Positions 50,320-63,200 of a stretch of DNA of 64,000 nucleotides are shown here, one piece after another (the first letter of the stretch is position 1; every line of letters begins with the position of its first letter). The position numbers and the translations under genes are program-made. Below the pieces are notes generated by a model. The model was given only the letters and a program-made list of their open reading frames with translations, had not been told where the DNA came from and did not search any database. The stretch comes from Ichthyophonus hoferi (lineage: Eukaryota > Opisthokonta > Ichthyosporea > Ichthyophonida > Ichthyophonidae), in assembly GCA_002751075.1 (NCBI GenBank), contig NAOQ01000016.1:132951-196950 (forward strand), written 5' to 3'.

Positions 50320-51119
50320 GTAATAATACTACTAATAATATAATACTAATAATAGTGACAAAAATATAAAAATGATATAAAAGCTCTATAAAGGCACAGC
50401 AATAGCTCAGGCCATCCTAAAAATAAATTTGATAATATTTAAATTTATGCTTGTATTTTTATTTAGTGAATATATTTATAGGTATTTCATATATAATGCA
50501 TTTTTAACACTTTAAATGTGATTTCTTGTCGTATTTGCTATCTATTCATAAATGGAAAGATAATCATCATTCCTTATAATCAATTTTATGCAATTTTATG
50601 CATTGCCAGACTCAAACAGAACCTGTCATGTATTTTTTAAGAGTTGGTATTTTATATATTGAATACTTTAGAACCTAGCGTTACTTAGTTGGATAATTAT
50701 AACTATAGTTATTTTGACTATGTTGTATATGCATCTATAGTTGATACTATACTGTTTATCATGCATACAATTATACGTCCAGAAATATACAGTACTCATA
50801 ACATTACAGAACTTTATAGCCATAAGAACCCAACTAAAGGTTGCTTAGTACAGTTATGGATTTTCAAAGACAAACAAGACACCTGACTCATTCTAGTTAA
50901 CTTTTCAGTTTATTGGGTAGGTAGTTATTGTGTTATTTCACTGGTGAAAGAGAAAGACATATCTAAGAAGAATATGCTAAAGTGATCATATATCATTTGC
51001 CTGCAGAATATCCCATAAACCATGGCATATTTAAGTATGTATTTTAATATATTATATAAATAATATTATAAAGATTATATAATATTGATTCCATTATAGA
51101 GGTTATATTACAAGTATTT
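49696..51119. other. Intergenic region with trinucleotide repeat and gap
   Basis: Upstream of the formyltransferase. Apart from the TAA array and its N gap at 50066-50337 there is no supported exon. An ORF at 50689-50886 shows no known motif. Confidence 0.5.
50066..50337. repeat. TAA trinucleotide array with assembly gap
   Basis: A perfect (TAA)n run is interrupted by 107 N at 50137-50243 and resumes in the same motif, then degrades. The gap is most simply an unassembled part of the array, so its true length is unknown. Confidence 0.93.
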
Positions 51120-51129
51120 ATGTATTATA

Positions 51130-51167
<38 letters not shown>

Positions 51168-51188
51168 AGGGTGAGTGTTTCCATCATC

Positions 51189-51410
51189 AGGATCTATAGG
51201 ACAATACATTTAGGGGACCACCTGGAGTCACTGTTTACCATCACAAGAAGTAGTAGCTATGGTAAGAGGGACATGCATATGGTCATCGTTAATGAAGAGG
51301 TCCAGTGGGGGTCTCAATACAATACACATAAGGATGGGTGTGTCATATGTGGGAGACCAGTTTTAGGAGGAGAGTTGATAGCAAATTTACTGGAACCAGC
51401 CAGCACTTAA
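51189..51410 (+). other. Unassigned open reading frame, possible terminal exon
   Basis: After a plausible acceptor (catcatcag, exon from 51189) the frame is open for about 73 codons to a TAA at 51408-51410. It is less AT-rich than its surroundings. Stretches such as HLGDHLESLFTITRSSSYG and DGCVICGRPVLGGEL look protein-like, but I recognise no family. No upstream plus-strand exon was found, so this may be a remnant. Confidence 0.3.
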
Positions 51411-51976
51411 CCCCGACTCTCATAACCTCTAACTGGAGCCTATATTACATACCTATTACTAGGTGACTATTAAAATGATCATATCAAATTAATCTAGTCA
51501 TGTATACATATATATATGTGTGCAAACGTGTGAATGTATGACTGTGTGTATGTGCATGTGCAAATGTGTGCTTGTGTATGTGTAAATGTGTGTATGTGTA
51601 AGCATAAATGTGTTTATCATCGGTAACTATCTCAGGAACCATGATTTCTTTCCAGCTTTCCCTCATTGTGCAAATTATTGAATATCACATATTCTTTGTC
51701 TGTGAGCAGATATATGTGAGCTCATTAGTTACCACTATCACAAATGTAAATAATTATCACATTTTGGTTAAAATAGCAACCCAATTGTAACACCCATATT
51801 AAATCCCTTACCATGGGCAATTAACATTTATAAAACAATTCTGAAACCCTATAGATAGATCAGTGTTCATTATTATGATTAGATACTTATGGCATACCAG
51901 GTATTACACATAAGGTTGGGCATAGAAACCAATCATTAAATATTATTAAGTATGTAAGAGTGTATTGAGTACATAC

Positions 51977-52771
51977 CTTGTTTCCTATTTGTGTAAGGGC
52001 ACTACCTGCTTTACTAGTTGTGTTCTTGAGCACAGCTACTTGTCTTGAAGCCCTGATAGTCTGGTAAATCAGGGCCAAGGTGGCATATACCTATAGGAAG
52101 AGTGAAGTAATATTGCTCATTAGATTAGAAATGTAAAACTAAATGTTAAAATAGAAATGGCATAATCCAATATAATCCAATATTGTATGATTTTATAATA
52201 AAAAGATACAGTCAAATATAATATTGCATAATACTTTAAAATATGCTTTGTGATAAATATACTCATTAGATAATTAGTAGAAAACACATCATGTTAAATA
52301 CTAATACATGCACTCACTTGTACATATTTAATAATAGAAAATAAAACATACCTCATTAACCAGTTGCACCAACACCTCCCTGGCATTACAAACGGACTTG
52401 GTGGCCAGAACGTCCTCCTTCATTTCCTAGACTTTTTTCCACCCAAACTGTGAAACAACCTTAACTTATAGAAAGATATAGATGGGTGTGTTGGCTACAA
52501 CTATTGCCCTACACTGTATAAATTACATGTTATAAGTAGATTAGTAATAGTAAAGTCTAAAAGAAAGAAAAAACAATAAAATACAGCACTATAAACTATT
52601 TCAAATCACGTTTTGTAATTAATAAACTTTGAAGCAAATGACAGGAAAATACAAACACCACTACACAAGTTTAGCAAATAAACCTACATCACAGCTCAGT
52701 TGAGTCAATGCCCTGATGTTCCTTGCAATTAACTCCATTCTTTGTATAGTCTTCCCACGTCCTCCTTCTTG
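51977..52771 (-). CDS. Three in-phase exons of an unrecognised helical protein, partial
   Basis: Exons 52688-52771, 52352-52426 and 51977-52090 all start and end in phase 0. They have good sites: TATAG, CTAG and TATAG acceptors; GTAGGT, GTATGT and GTATGT donors. Together they encode 91 residues with helix-forming composition and no Pro, for example TIQRMELIARNIRALTQL, VCNAREVLVQLVNE and VYATLALIYQTIRASRQVAV. Neither a start nor a stop exon was found. In another frame the region just upstream and across the first exon reads as a membrane segment followed by Arg (IAIALVAAIGIARRR), as in a receptor tail. With decayed EGF-like exons upstream on the same strand, it may be the relic of a receptor gene. 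Function unknown. Confidence 0.42.
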
Positions 52772-52984
52772 CTATACCAATAGCTGCCACCAATGCTATG
52801 GCAATAGGAGGGTGCAAATTATGCAGTGGGAATCATTCTCTTTGATATCTATGTAAATATATATAATAGTATTAGAAGAATAAAAAAAAAAGTATATCAT
52901 ATTGTATTGTTTAATATTGTATTATATTGTTTTGCATTGTCCTGTATTGAATTGTACTGTGTTTTATTGTGCAATACAGTATAG

Positions 52985-53700
52985 TATTGTATTATATAAT
53001 ATAGTATAGTATAGTATAGTATAGCATTATGTGACAAATGATAGTATATAGTTTAGTACAATATAGCATAGGAGAGCATAGCACAGTGTAATATAGTATA
53101 GTATAGTATAGTATAGTATGGTAAAGTAAAGTAGAAAATGGTATAACATCATACAGTATAGTAAAATATAGTAAAGTAAAGTAGAGGGTAGTAGAATATG
53201 ATACAGTGTAGAATATGATTGTAGAGGAATGCATATAATTTCATGATATAGTTTGGTATGGTACAATATAGTCAAATATAGTATAGTAGAGGGTAGTATA
53301 ATATATAATATACTATAGTTTTTTAGTTTAACATAGTATATATTATAGTATTGTATAGTATAGTACAATATAGCAAAATATAATATATTATAGTAAAGTA
53401 GAAAATAATATAATATAATATAGTATAATATAATAGAGGTTATTATAGGATGGTATAGTACAATAAAGTTTAATATTGCATAGTATTGTATTGTATAGTA
53501 TAATCTAGTATAATACACTATAGTTTAGTATAGTTTAGTAGAGTATAATATAATAGGGTATAGTATAGTAGAATATATTACAGTATACTATAATATAATA
53601 CAGTATAGTATAATATAGTATGATATAGCATAGTATTATATTGCATTGTATTGTATTACATTATATTATATTGTATTGTGTTGTATTATGCTTTAATGTA
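52985..53700. repeat. TATAG pentanucleotide array
   Basis: About 700 bp of imperfect (TATAG)n with local TAATA and TTGTA variants. It generates long Tyr/Leu/Ile-rich ORFs on the minus strand that are not genes. Confidence 0.9.
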
Positions 53701-54028
53701 GTATTATATATAGAAAGTGGGCTTGAGAAGTATGAAGTCACTTAACATACTTATACATGTTGTTCACTACATTGTAGACTGTATGGCAGCTAGAGCATAT
53801 ATATACCCCTTTGATATTCTAGCTCACTCCTTCTATTCCACAGATTGTGAAGTTAACATAACACTCATCTATATATTTAGATAAGTTAGTTAATAATGTG
53901 TTTAAAAAAATGAGTAACCATTTTACAAAGAGACAGATAGCCAAAGAAGGTAACAGAGTTCAAGAAGTAAAAAGGAACAAGATTATGTAGATGTGCTGTA
54001 CAACCAAAGAATGATTTAACCTACATAC

Positions 54029-55061
54029 CTGTGCACACATCACTCACCAAATAGTGGCCTTTTGCACAGGTAATGCAATTGAAACCACCAACAGTGTTGG
54101 GGCACATTATATAGCTACCAAAGATAATGGTGTCCTTGGTGCATTATTTATATCTGTAGGTAAGGAGTATACGAAGGATAAAAATAAAATAAAAAAAGAG
54201 AAAGAAATGGGATGAAAAATTAGAAATAGAAGGGATGAATGAATACAGTATAAAGAAACAAAGAGAAAAAGAAAGAAGTTGCGGAATTGTGAGTATATTA
54301 GAAAAACATAAATAAAGAAAAAGAAAAGAATAGTAACAAATAGGAGGAATACAAAGTAATTATAAATAAAGGGAGAGAAAGAGAATACTGGATACATCTT
54401 ATTAAGTGTATAGAAAATGAGACATAATATAATATATTATATATCTTCTACCATACCCTATATTATATTTTATATTATACCATATACTATATCATAAATC
54501 TTATCTTATACCATATATCATATCTTATATTATACTATATATAATATAGTATGTCATAATGTATGATAGAATATGAGATAGAATATATGATACAGGAAAT
54601 AAATATATTGAGAGAAAAAGAAGGAAAGAACTATAAAGGAAAGATATGAAATAAATATAAAGGAACACATAGAGAGAGAAAGTACTGTTAGAAATATATA
54701 ATAATAGAAACGAGAGCAAAAAAAAAGAGTAATGACAAAAGGGTATTTGATGTAAATATAAAGAAAGAAAATAAAAAAGAAAATACTAGAGAGGGTCTAT
54801 GCAACCAAATCATAAAGAAAAAGATAATGACAATAAAGAGGAGTGGAGGTATATGGAAGAAATGTGAAGAATAAAAGAAAGAAAAAAAAAAATTTAGCGA
54901 GGATATATGGATAACACTGTAAACTACCTACCTGTACATTTGCTATCTAAAAAATGGTATCCATTGTACAGGCTGTACAGTCTTAATCACCAGCAATGTT
55001 AGTGCAGCTAGCATTCTCTCCACACAGAGTAGGGTTCCTATTGCATTCATCAATTTTGACA
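54029..55061 (-). pseudogene. Decayed EGF-like exons of a receptor-type host gene
   Basis: Two EGF-like exons on the minus strand. At 54932-55061 the frame reads VKIDECNRNPTLCGENASCT, a calcium-binding EGF start, but contains an in-frame TAA after AGD and a one-base shift before the final Cys codons. At 54029-54153 an EGF (CTKDTIIFGSYIMC, then FNCITCAKGHYL) follows a DIN start, with one base missing just before its first Cys codon. Both keep AG and GT splice borders and the 125-130 bp size of phase-1 EGF exons. The splice sites look newer than the damage in between, which suggests recent loss, though sequencing error is possible. About 55273-55345 may be a third fragment. Confidence 0.6.
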
Positions 55062-57239
55062 CTAATAGAAAGGAAGGAAAAGTAAAAAGATAGAGTTAGA
55101 CGGAAGAAGAGAATAAAAGAAAAGAATAAAGAATATATATAAAAGAGAAAAAAGAAAAGAAAAAGAGAAAACGGACTGAGTGGAAACACAAAAGCATGAT
55201 GGTGTATAAAACAGTATTAATATTCATTTGTGTGTGCACAAGCAGGCACCTCAATTTATATACTTATAGTAATAATAGCTACCCATAGCCTGGTAGGCAA
55301 AGGGAGTGGTCAAAAGGCACACATTAATTCCAATAACCTTCATAGGCTCTTAGGGCTTGATATAAACAGTAAACTTAGAAATGAACACAAGGAGCAAGAA
55401 AAATAAAAATGCAAACATGATGAATGTATTTAATTAGCAAAATATGTACTGTTATGGTTGGTAGTATACCAATGTAGAAATAATAGTAATGAATGTGTTG
55501 GTGTGTTGCTTAGATTACACAAAAATCTGAAAAAAAGGTGACTATTTAATGTGCCTATTAATGATGTCTTGTTACTATCAACCAATCAGATCTCCACTTG
55601 ACTGGCTCTCAAGTGTAAGATTCATCAATCAAAACTGCTTATATTCATTACATATCAATTTAAAAAATTGGCAATTAATGATTGGATGAAATAAAATAAA
55701 TTGTCATACTTACAAAATATTGCATTCCATCAAAACTTTGTGGGTAGAAATGTGAATGTAAACATCATGATTATAATAAATAATAAACTGTATTAATTAT
55801 ATATATATACGGTTGTAATTAATAGTATATTAATATAGAAACAATGATAATAAATGTGCATTGGTGCGTTGCTTATATGATGCAAATCTAAAAAAAATAG
55901 GATTAGTTAATGTACCAATTAAGATTTTGTTAATGCCAGCTAATAAGAGATCTTCACATAATACAATTGATTACTGGCTTCTCATTTTTTTTACACTATA
56001 GTCCTGCCACCTACTTAACTTGCGTCATTGTCAGAGTAATAATACAATAATGTGATAGTATAATAATAGGATGGCATAATAATATTATAGGATTAATAGA
56101 ACTTTTTCCTAACTAATAATAGCGAATTCGGCTCCAAATATAAAGATGAGAACTATATAATATATGTATGACTATTTATTTATTATCACAGTTTTATGTT
56201 TTTAGTGATATCTCACATCTATACAATAAGACATATAAGATCATATGTTTTTGAGTCCAGATAACTCAAGGCTTGGGCATCCTGCCTAAGACAAGTCCGG
56301 CAGCTTTTAATAATTTTTCTACAGTCTTGCAGCTGCTAAGGGAAGATCATTAAGTCCTTATTTGTGTTGGAGCAACTTAGAGTCATGTCTTGAACAACAC
56401 AGTTGTCAAGGAATGATATCATGACCATCTCTATCTATCTCATGACAACAGATCCTCTACTGAATCATTTGAGAGTCTTATTAGACCATCAGTCACTGAC
56501 TGGCTGCCCAACTAAGTGCATTCTCCTAGTCTTGTTGACCTTGCGGGCTTAGTCTTCAACTTTTGCTAGTTTGTTTTTATAATACAAATATATCTTAGCC
56601 TACGTATGCATACATAGGGGTACGTCAGAACACCCCTTAATTCGGTATTACCTTTCCTTCTAAATAAATATGGGTTGCTGTATAACCATTAGGATGGCCT
56701 ATTATTTCCTATTTTAGCTATTATTATAATTATTAATTATCTTTCTCATGAAGACGGGACTTCGTGAGCCAATCCCAACTTTCAGTAAAACAATTTATTT
56801 AACCAGTAATATCTTAATATTAAAATAAATAAAGTATATAAAGATTCTGAATTCCAAATCGCATTTATCATCCAATTTAAGGGTTAAAGTATAAATAAAT
56901 ATAGTTACCCAAGCAAAACTTAATTTTTACTATAAACTATTTAACCCAGCCAGTTAAAATATCATGTAGTATTTTTACTAACTAAATCATGAATTAAAAT
57001 GTAAAGTGGATATAATAAATGCATGATTTATATAAGCCTTAGTGATTATTAATAAATATTTTTAATTTACAATTTATTCCACATACAGTGTACGTTCTGT
57101 TATTGTTTTTATTTACTTATTATTATATTATATTTATTGAATAAGACGGTACTTATACCACGTCTTGGCCGACATAGCAACGGTCTTCCAGTAATATACT
57201 AATATTATATTTTATATAGTGTGAAAGCCAATAAGAAGC
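55062..57239. other. Region upstream of HIP1-like gene
   Basis: Besides a possible third EGF fragment near 55273-55345 and the dispersed repeat at 56230-56830, I see no exon. Two stretches near 55440-55530 and 55800-55890 resemble each other (a tatactgtt/agaaataatagtaatgaatgtg motif followed by a gttgctta block), suggesting an old local duplication. Confidence 0.45.
56230..56830 (+). repeat. Dispersed repeat, copy B
   Basis: Same ordered blocks as 19770-20050 (gagtccagata, aagacaagtcc, tcttagcc, cccttaattcggtatt, ctcatgaag), with larger insertions between them. It lies just upstream of the HIP1-like start codon. Confidence 0.5.
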
Positions 57240-60200
57240 ATGAGTCATTTGGGTGGAAAGGAAGGGGAAAAGCTTCTGAAGGAGCAGGAGGATGCCTTAG
57301 CTAAGGCTGCATCCAAGTCAGAGGAACCGCCTAAGACAAAACATATAAGGAGTATCTAATGAGGACTGAGGGAATGCGTAGAAGCAGTTACCTACCTACC
57401 TATATACATACTGTCATACATATTATCAACCCTACATACTTACATACATCAAAACCTACCTACCTACCTATCTTTATGGTTATGAGTATCTTCATATATA
57501 TATATACAATACATACACTGTACATGTTATGCACTATTATACCATTATAATTACGCATATAGAAGCCGTTTATTAATATGCATATATCATTTATATGTTT
57601 GCAAACGTATTTTAGGAGTAATTCCGAATACATAAACATATATATACATAATATCATATTGTTATACTATTATAGTATTATAGTATTATAGTATTATATT
57701 ATTATGTTATTATAGTAATGTACTATTATACTGTTATATTATTATACCATGATAATATTATAGCATTATATATTTGCATTATGATACAATAAAATTATTA
57801 TATTATTATACTATTATACTATTATACTATTTTATTACTATACTGCTATACTATTATATTATTACATTGTTATACTATTATATTATCATGTTATTATATT
57901 ATTATATTGTTGTACTATTATACTATTACACTATTGTACATATTATCATACATTGTATAGTATTATAGTACTATAGTGGTATACTATTATAATATTACTG
58001 TTATACTACGTATTTTTATTCTATCTTTATGCTTAATCTTACCTAGTAATTCAAGACTACTTTTGCATATTAATATATATACAATATAGCATGTAAATAT
58101 AGTCCTATAAGATATGGTATGTTTGATAATATGATATATGATATAGCATAATAGTATGGTATGATATGGTATGTATGATAATATATGATATTTTAAGATA
58201 TGGTATATGTTATGATGCGATATAATAGGGTAGTGTGGTATGCATGATATTATACAATATTCTAATATATAAATACAAATCTATAAAATATCTATAAAAT
58301 ATCCATTTTTTATTCCAATTTTATGTATACCTCCTTAATCAATTAATAGACGCTGTTATAACCACATGGAAGCACCAGAGTGGTACCCTATTCTGGACAG
58401 CACTATTAAGAATGCCACTGGGAACATACCCTACTACATGTTATAAGGCCTTGATTATAGTGCATAAGTTACTACACGATGGCCATCCGTCGGTGTGTAT
58501 ATGATATATATAGTATAGAGTATGTATATAGGGTATAGAGTATAAGGTATGGTGTATATGGTATAGGGTATAAGGTATAGTGTATAGTATATAGGGTATA
58601 GGGTATAAGGTATAGTGTATAAAGTATAGGGTATAGTGTAGAGTGTAGAGTGTATATGGTATAATGTAGATATGATGTATAGTATATAATATGAATATAT
58701 AATGTATGGTATATATAATGTATTATATAATATATAATAATAGTTATAATAATGATAATAATACAATAAAATTCAATACCACACAATACAACAATGTAAT
58801 ACAATTCAATCCAACTTACCCCTCCCTTCTCGTTTTTCCCACCCTCTCCCTCTCCCTCTAGGTCCTCCCTGAGATATATCGTGAGAGGGATATGTTTTCA
58901 CGACTAGGTGATATATGGCACCACCAAATGAGCCCATTCAGTGCTCTGATTTCAAACTATACCAAATTTCTTGTTAATAAACTGGAATTTCATCATAGTG
59001 TATGTATATATGTATATATGTATGTATGTATGTATATATGCATGTATGTATAAGCTCACGGACCAAGGCGAGCCGAATTGGGAGTCTTATTAAGGAAAAC
59101 GTCCATATATATATACACATACGTACATACATATATACATATATACATACACACATACATAAGTACACACGTACTTACGTGCATCCTACATACATACATA
59201 CATACATACATATATGCATACGCCATTCCCTCCCTACCTACCTACTTACGTGCATACACCTGCCTTAAATATATCTTATTGTAGCTATAGTATATATGAA
59301 CCGCTCTATAATAACGAACACATGTATACCCAGTACCAGAAATTATCGGGAGACCTGAACACTTGCTTGGATGATTTTAATGAAGTTAATTATGCACCAT
59401 CATATGCGTATGTTATAATTTAATATCTCATTCTTTATACACCTCGTACTATTACTGCATATATGCTATGATTTAATATCTCACTATCTCTAAACCAATT
59501 ACTATTACTATATCTCTGTTATGATATTGTTACTATCACTAATTCTATATATTTGTATATTGTTCCGTTTAATTCTCTGTTTAGCCTATCAGTTTTCTAC
59601 TTGCCTGGATGTAGGATATTATTTGTTTAAATCTTAAATTTTAATACTTAGTTTTCTTTAACCATGTTTATGTATCTATATATTATGTCATTATAATCTG
59701 CTTGTTAATAATTTATATCACTGTTTTGCAATTTATTAAATTTAATTTTTCATTTTAATATTTAATATTTAATTTTCATTTTCATTTTCTTTAACCCGTA
59801 TATATACATGCCATGTGTCTATGTAGGTCTATATGTATATATTTATAAATGTATCTATATATTATGTTATATGATATTATGCTATAATATATTATGGTAT
59901 GCTATGTCATATTAAATTGCATTATATTATATTATATTATATTATATTATATTCTACTAGACTGCATTATATTGCGCCATATTATAATATTATACTGAAC
60001 GCCGTATTATATTACATCGTATTGCGTTATATTATAATATTTTAGGCTGTATTATATTATATTATACTATATTATATTAGATAACTTTACATTACTTTAC
60101 ACTACATGATATTATATTACATTACATTATATATAGTATCATCTTATCATATATGCTCTTCTTATCTTGGCCACCATCTAGCCCTTAACACTGTAATTTC

Positions 60201-63200
60201 ATTCCCCCCAGCTATACCTTTGTGGTTCATGTATTTGACTTGCACGATAAGGTCATACAGTTTGCTGCCAGTATACTACAGTCACTCAATCTAAAGCTCA
60301 CTCAGGATCAGACGGTATTGTATTGTATTGTATTGTATTGTATTATATTATATTATATTATATTATATTATATGGTATTATATTATATTGTATTGTTTTG
60401 TATTATATTGTTTTGCTTTGTTTTGTTTGGTTTGGTTTTGAATTGTACGGTATTGTATTATACTGTATTATTGTTATATTATTTTATTGTTAGTATTGTG
60501 TTTCATTGTATCGTGTTGTACTGTATTTTATTTTATTGCATTGTATTAGATTATATTGTTTTTGTAGTGTGTTGGATTATGTTGTATTGGGTTATATTAT
60601 ATTATATGTTATTTTATGATATTGTATTGTGATGTGATGTTACAGTGTATTATATTATATTGCATAACATTATATGTTTAAACACATTCATTGGATATAA
60701 AACAGGCCTGTTTAAATGTAATGAGATAATATTAACGCCATCGTTATTGGCCACAGGACCTGCGGACCTATGGGCTCTTGGCAATAAGCTGGGAGAGTAG
60801 GTCACTGTATTTTATAGAAATGCAGTTGATGGAAATTTTGCATAAACGTGAGTGATATATATATGTGGATAGGTGTTTGTGTTTATGTATATATATATTG
60901 TGTCTTAATATGTGTTTATATTGTATGTATGCATTATTTTTTTTAAAAATAAAATGGTATATTAAATTTTAGGCCTGGTTTTAAAATTTAACCCGCGTAT
61001 CATATCCCGCCCTAGATCTAGACAGTAAAACTATGGAAAGTCATATGGCTAGATTAGTGGAGCAATGGTATAAGTTAAAGAAACTATACTTTGACATCAA
61101 CATCCTGAAGTCTTTGAAGGGACAGGTCCAGTTACCCGAGCTGGGTGAGGTCAGTATGTCGTATAGTTTGGTGTGGATAGGTGGGGAGAGGGAGAGGAGA
61201 GAGGGTGTAAGAGATGAAATAAAAAATGTACTTAATTTTTAATCAACCTATCACTAGAATATTAAAATTATTACCATCACACTAATCCAACCAATTATTG
61301 ATATTAATTAAGTGTGGTAAGTTCTGATTCTGGTTCTTATCAATTGAGATATATTATATTGCATTTTACTATGTTATATTGTATTTTCACTATCCTAGTA
61401 ATTGTTAATAATGATGTCTATGCATATATAGGAGCAAATAGATAGGTAGACGCATAGTGAAATGCCACATATTAAACCAGATATTATATGTATGTTCTAT
61501 CGTTCCCTTTCTACCCTCCTATCCTAATATATAGGAACCACCTGCTTGGACTCGGATCAAACGTACCAAGGCACCTAAGCCAAAACCAGTTGAGGATAAG
61601 TTTAAGGTAAGGAGACTGCTTTGATTGGCTACAGGATTAATATGGACATTTTATTTTAAAATGCATCTACGTATGCATACATTTATATATTTTAAGTAAG
61701 TTTTATTAGAGCTTGATGTGTGACTTATTTATTTTTTATAGTGTAGTATAGGTCTGAATTTTTATGTAATTATGTAATTAGCATTAATGATATAACTATA
61801 TTTGGTTGGATATATTGGCTATTTAATATACAACGGTCATTACTGCTATTTTTATTATCTTATGTTACAGTTGATTATACGTAATTACTTTTAAATGTTT
61901 AGTTTTTATATTAAAATTTTGTATATTTGACTTTATATGGACATGTATTCTTAAATCTCCCAATCTATTGGTTTATAGGGCTTCAGTAGTTTTGAGGGCG
62001 CTGTGTCCTTTGGTCCCTCGGCTGATCTGGAATCTGAGCTGGCCAGATTAAGGCAAGTATTTAATTTTTAATTTAAACTCTTAAATTTTATTAGTTTGAT
62101 GTGGCTTTTAATTGGTTGTCCCCTATTTAATGCGTTTAATGCTGTTTTATAAATGGTTAGGCTTGTATTATATTTCTTTTTTATCGCATATTTTTGTCTC
62201 GAATATATCTATGTTAGAGAATAACCGCGTAAAATATAGTTTAATATAGTGTGATGTATTATAGTATAGTATAGTATAGTATAATATTGTATAATATAAT
62301 ATAGTACGATATAATATAATCAAATATTTAATATAACATGTACTATAATATAATATAATACAGTGTAATAAAATAGAATATAGTATAATACAGTATACGA
62401 TAATATAATATCCCAATACACGTCGTTCCACTCTATGGTATAGTAAACTATAGTATAACTGAAATTATTATCTTGATTCAGTTATACATACATACACGTA
62501 TTATTTTGTTGCCGAATGTCATACTTGATTTTATTTATTTAATATTATAATAAAATAATATGTAGTAAAATCGTCTCTTTTTTAAAACATCAAATTAGAA
62601 ATCAAAATCAAATTAATAGGAATATACTAATATATATATTAACCAAATAAAACAATATCAAGCCAAATCGTATCTTTTTAAAAAATTAAAATAATCATAA
62701 AACTAATAACAAACGACTAATTTATCTAATATATATTGACTTTTAAACTTAAGCTTAACGAGTTATATTCAAATACATTTTATAGATTAATTAAATTTAC
62801 CAATTAAGGTAATTTATTTACTTAATTTATTAATTAATGTAAACCAATGGTACGCAGGGAACAGATAAGAGCTTTATTGAGAGAAATTGAGAGGCTGAAA
62901 AACGAGATCGCTCGTTTAACTGCATTGATTGAAATGAACCTGGCAGAAGAAAAAGACGATAAAGAGAGAGCAGCGAGGATTAAAGAGGTATGTATGTATA
63001 TATGTATGTATATATGTGTATATCTATGTATTTAATCTATATATATATGTACATATTTATATCCATATTAAAATATGAACAACCACAGCAACTAGCCAAG
63101 TTAGAGGCACTAATGACCGAGCAAGCCAACAAAATCAAAGAATTGGATGAATCCCATGAATCATTGTCAGCCAAAGATGGTAAGCTTTAAAAGTATGACG

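Noticed and set aside
53027-53518. 163-codon minus-strand ORF, and a similar one at 58455-58804
   Set aside because: Made only of Tyr, Leu, Ile and similar residues from pentanucleotide repeats; no gene features.
59000-59222. CRISPR-like spaced repeats
   Set aside because: Simple tetranucleotide microsatellites with no uniform repeat-spacer structure, in a eukaryotic intron.
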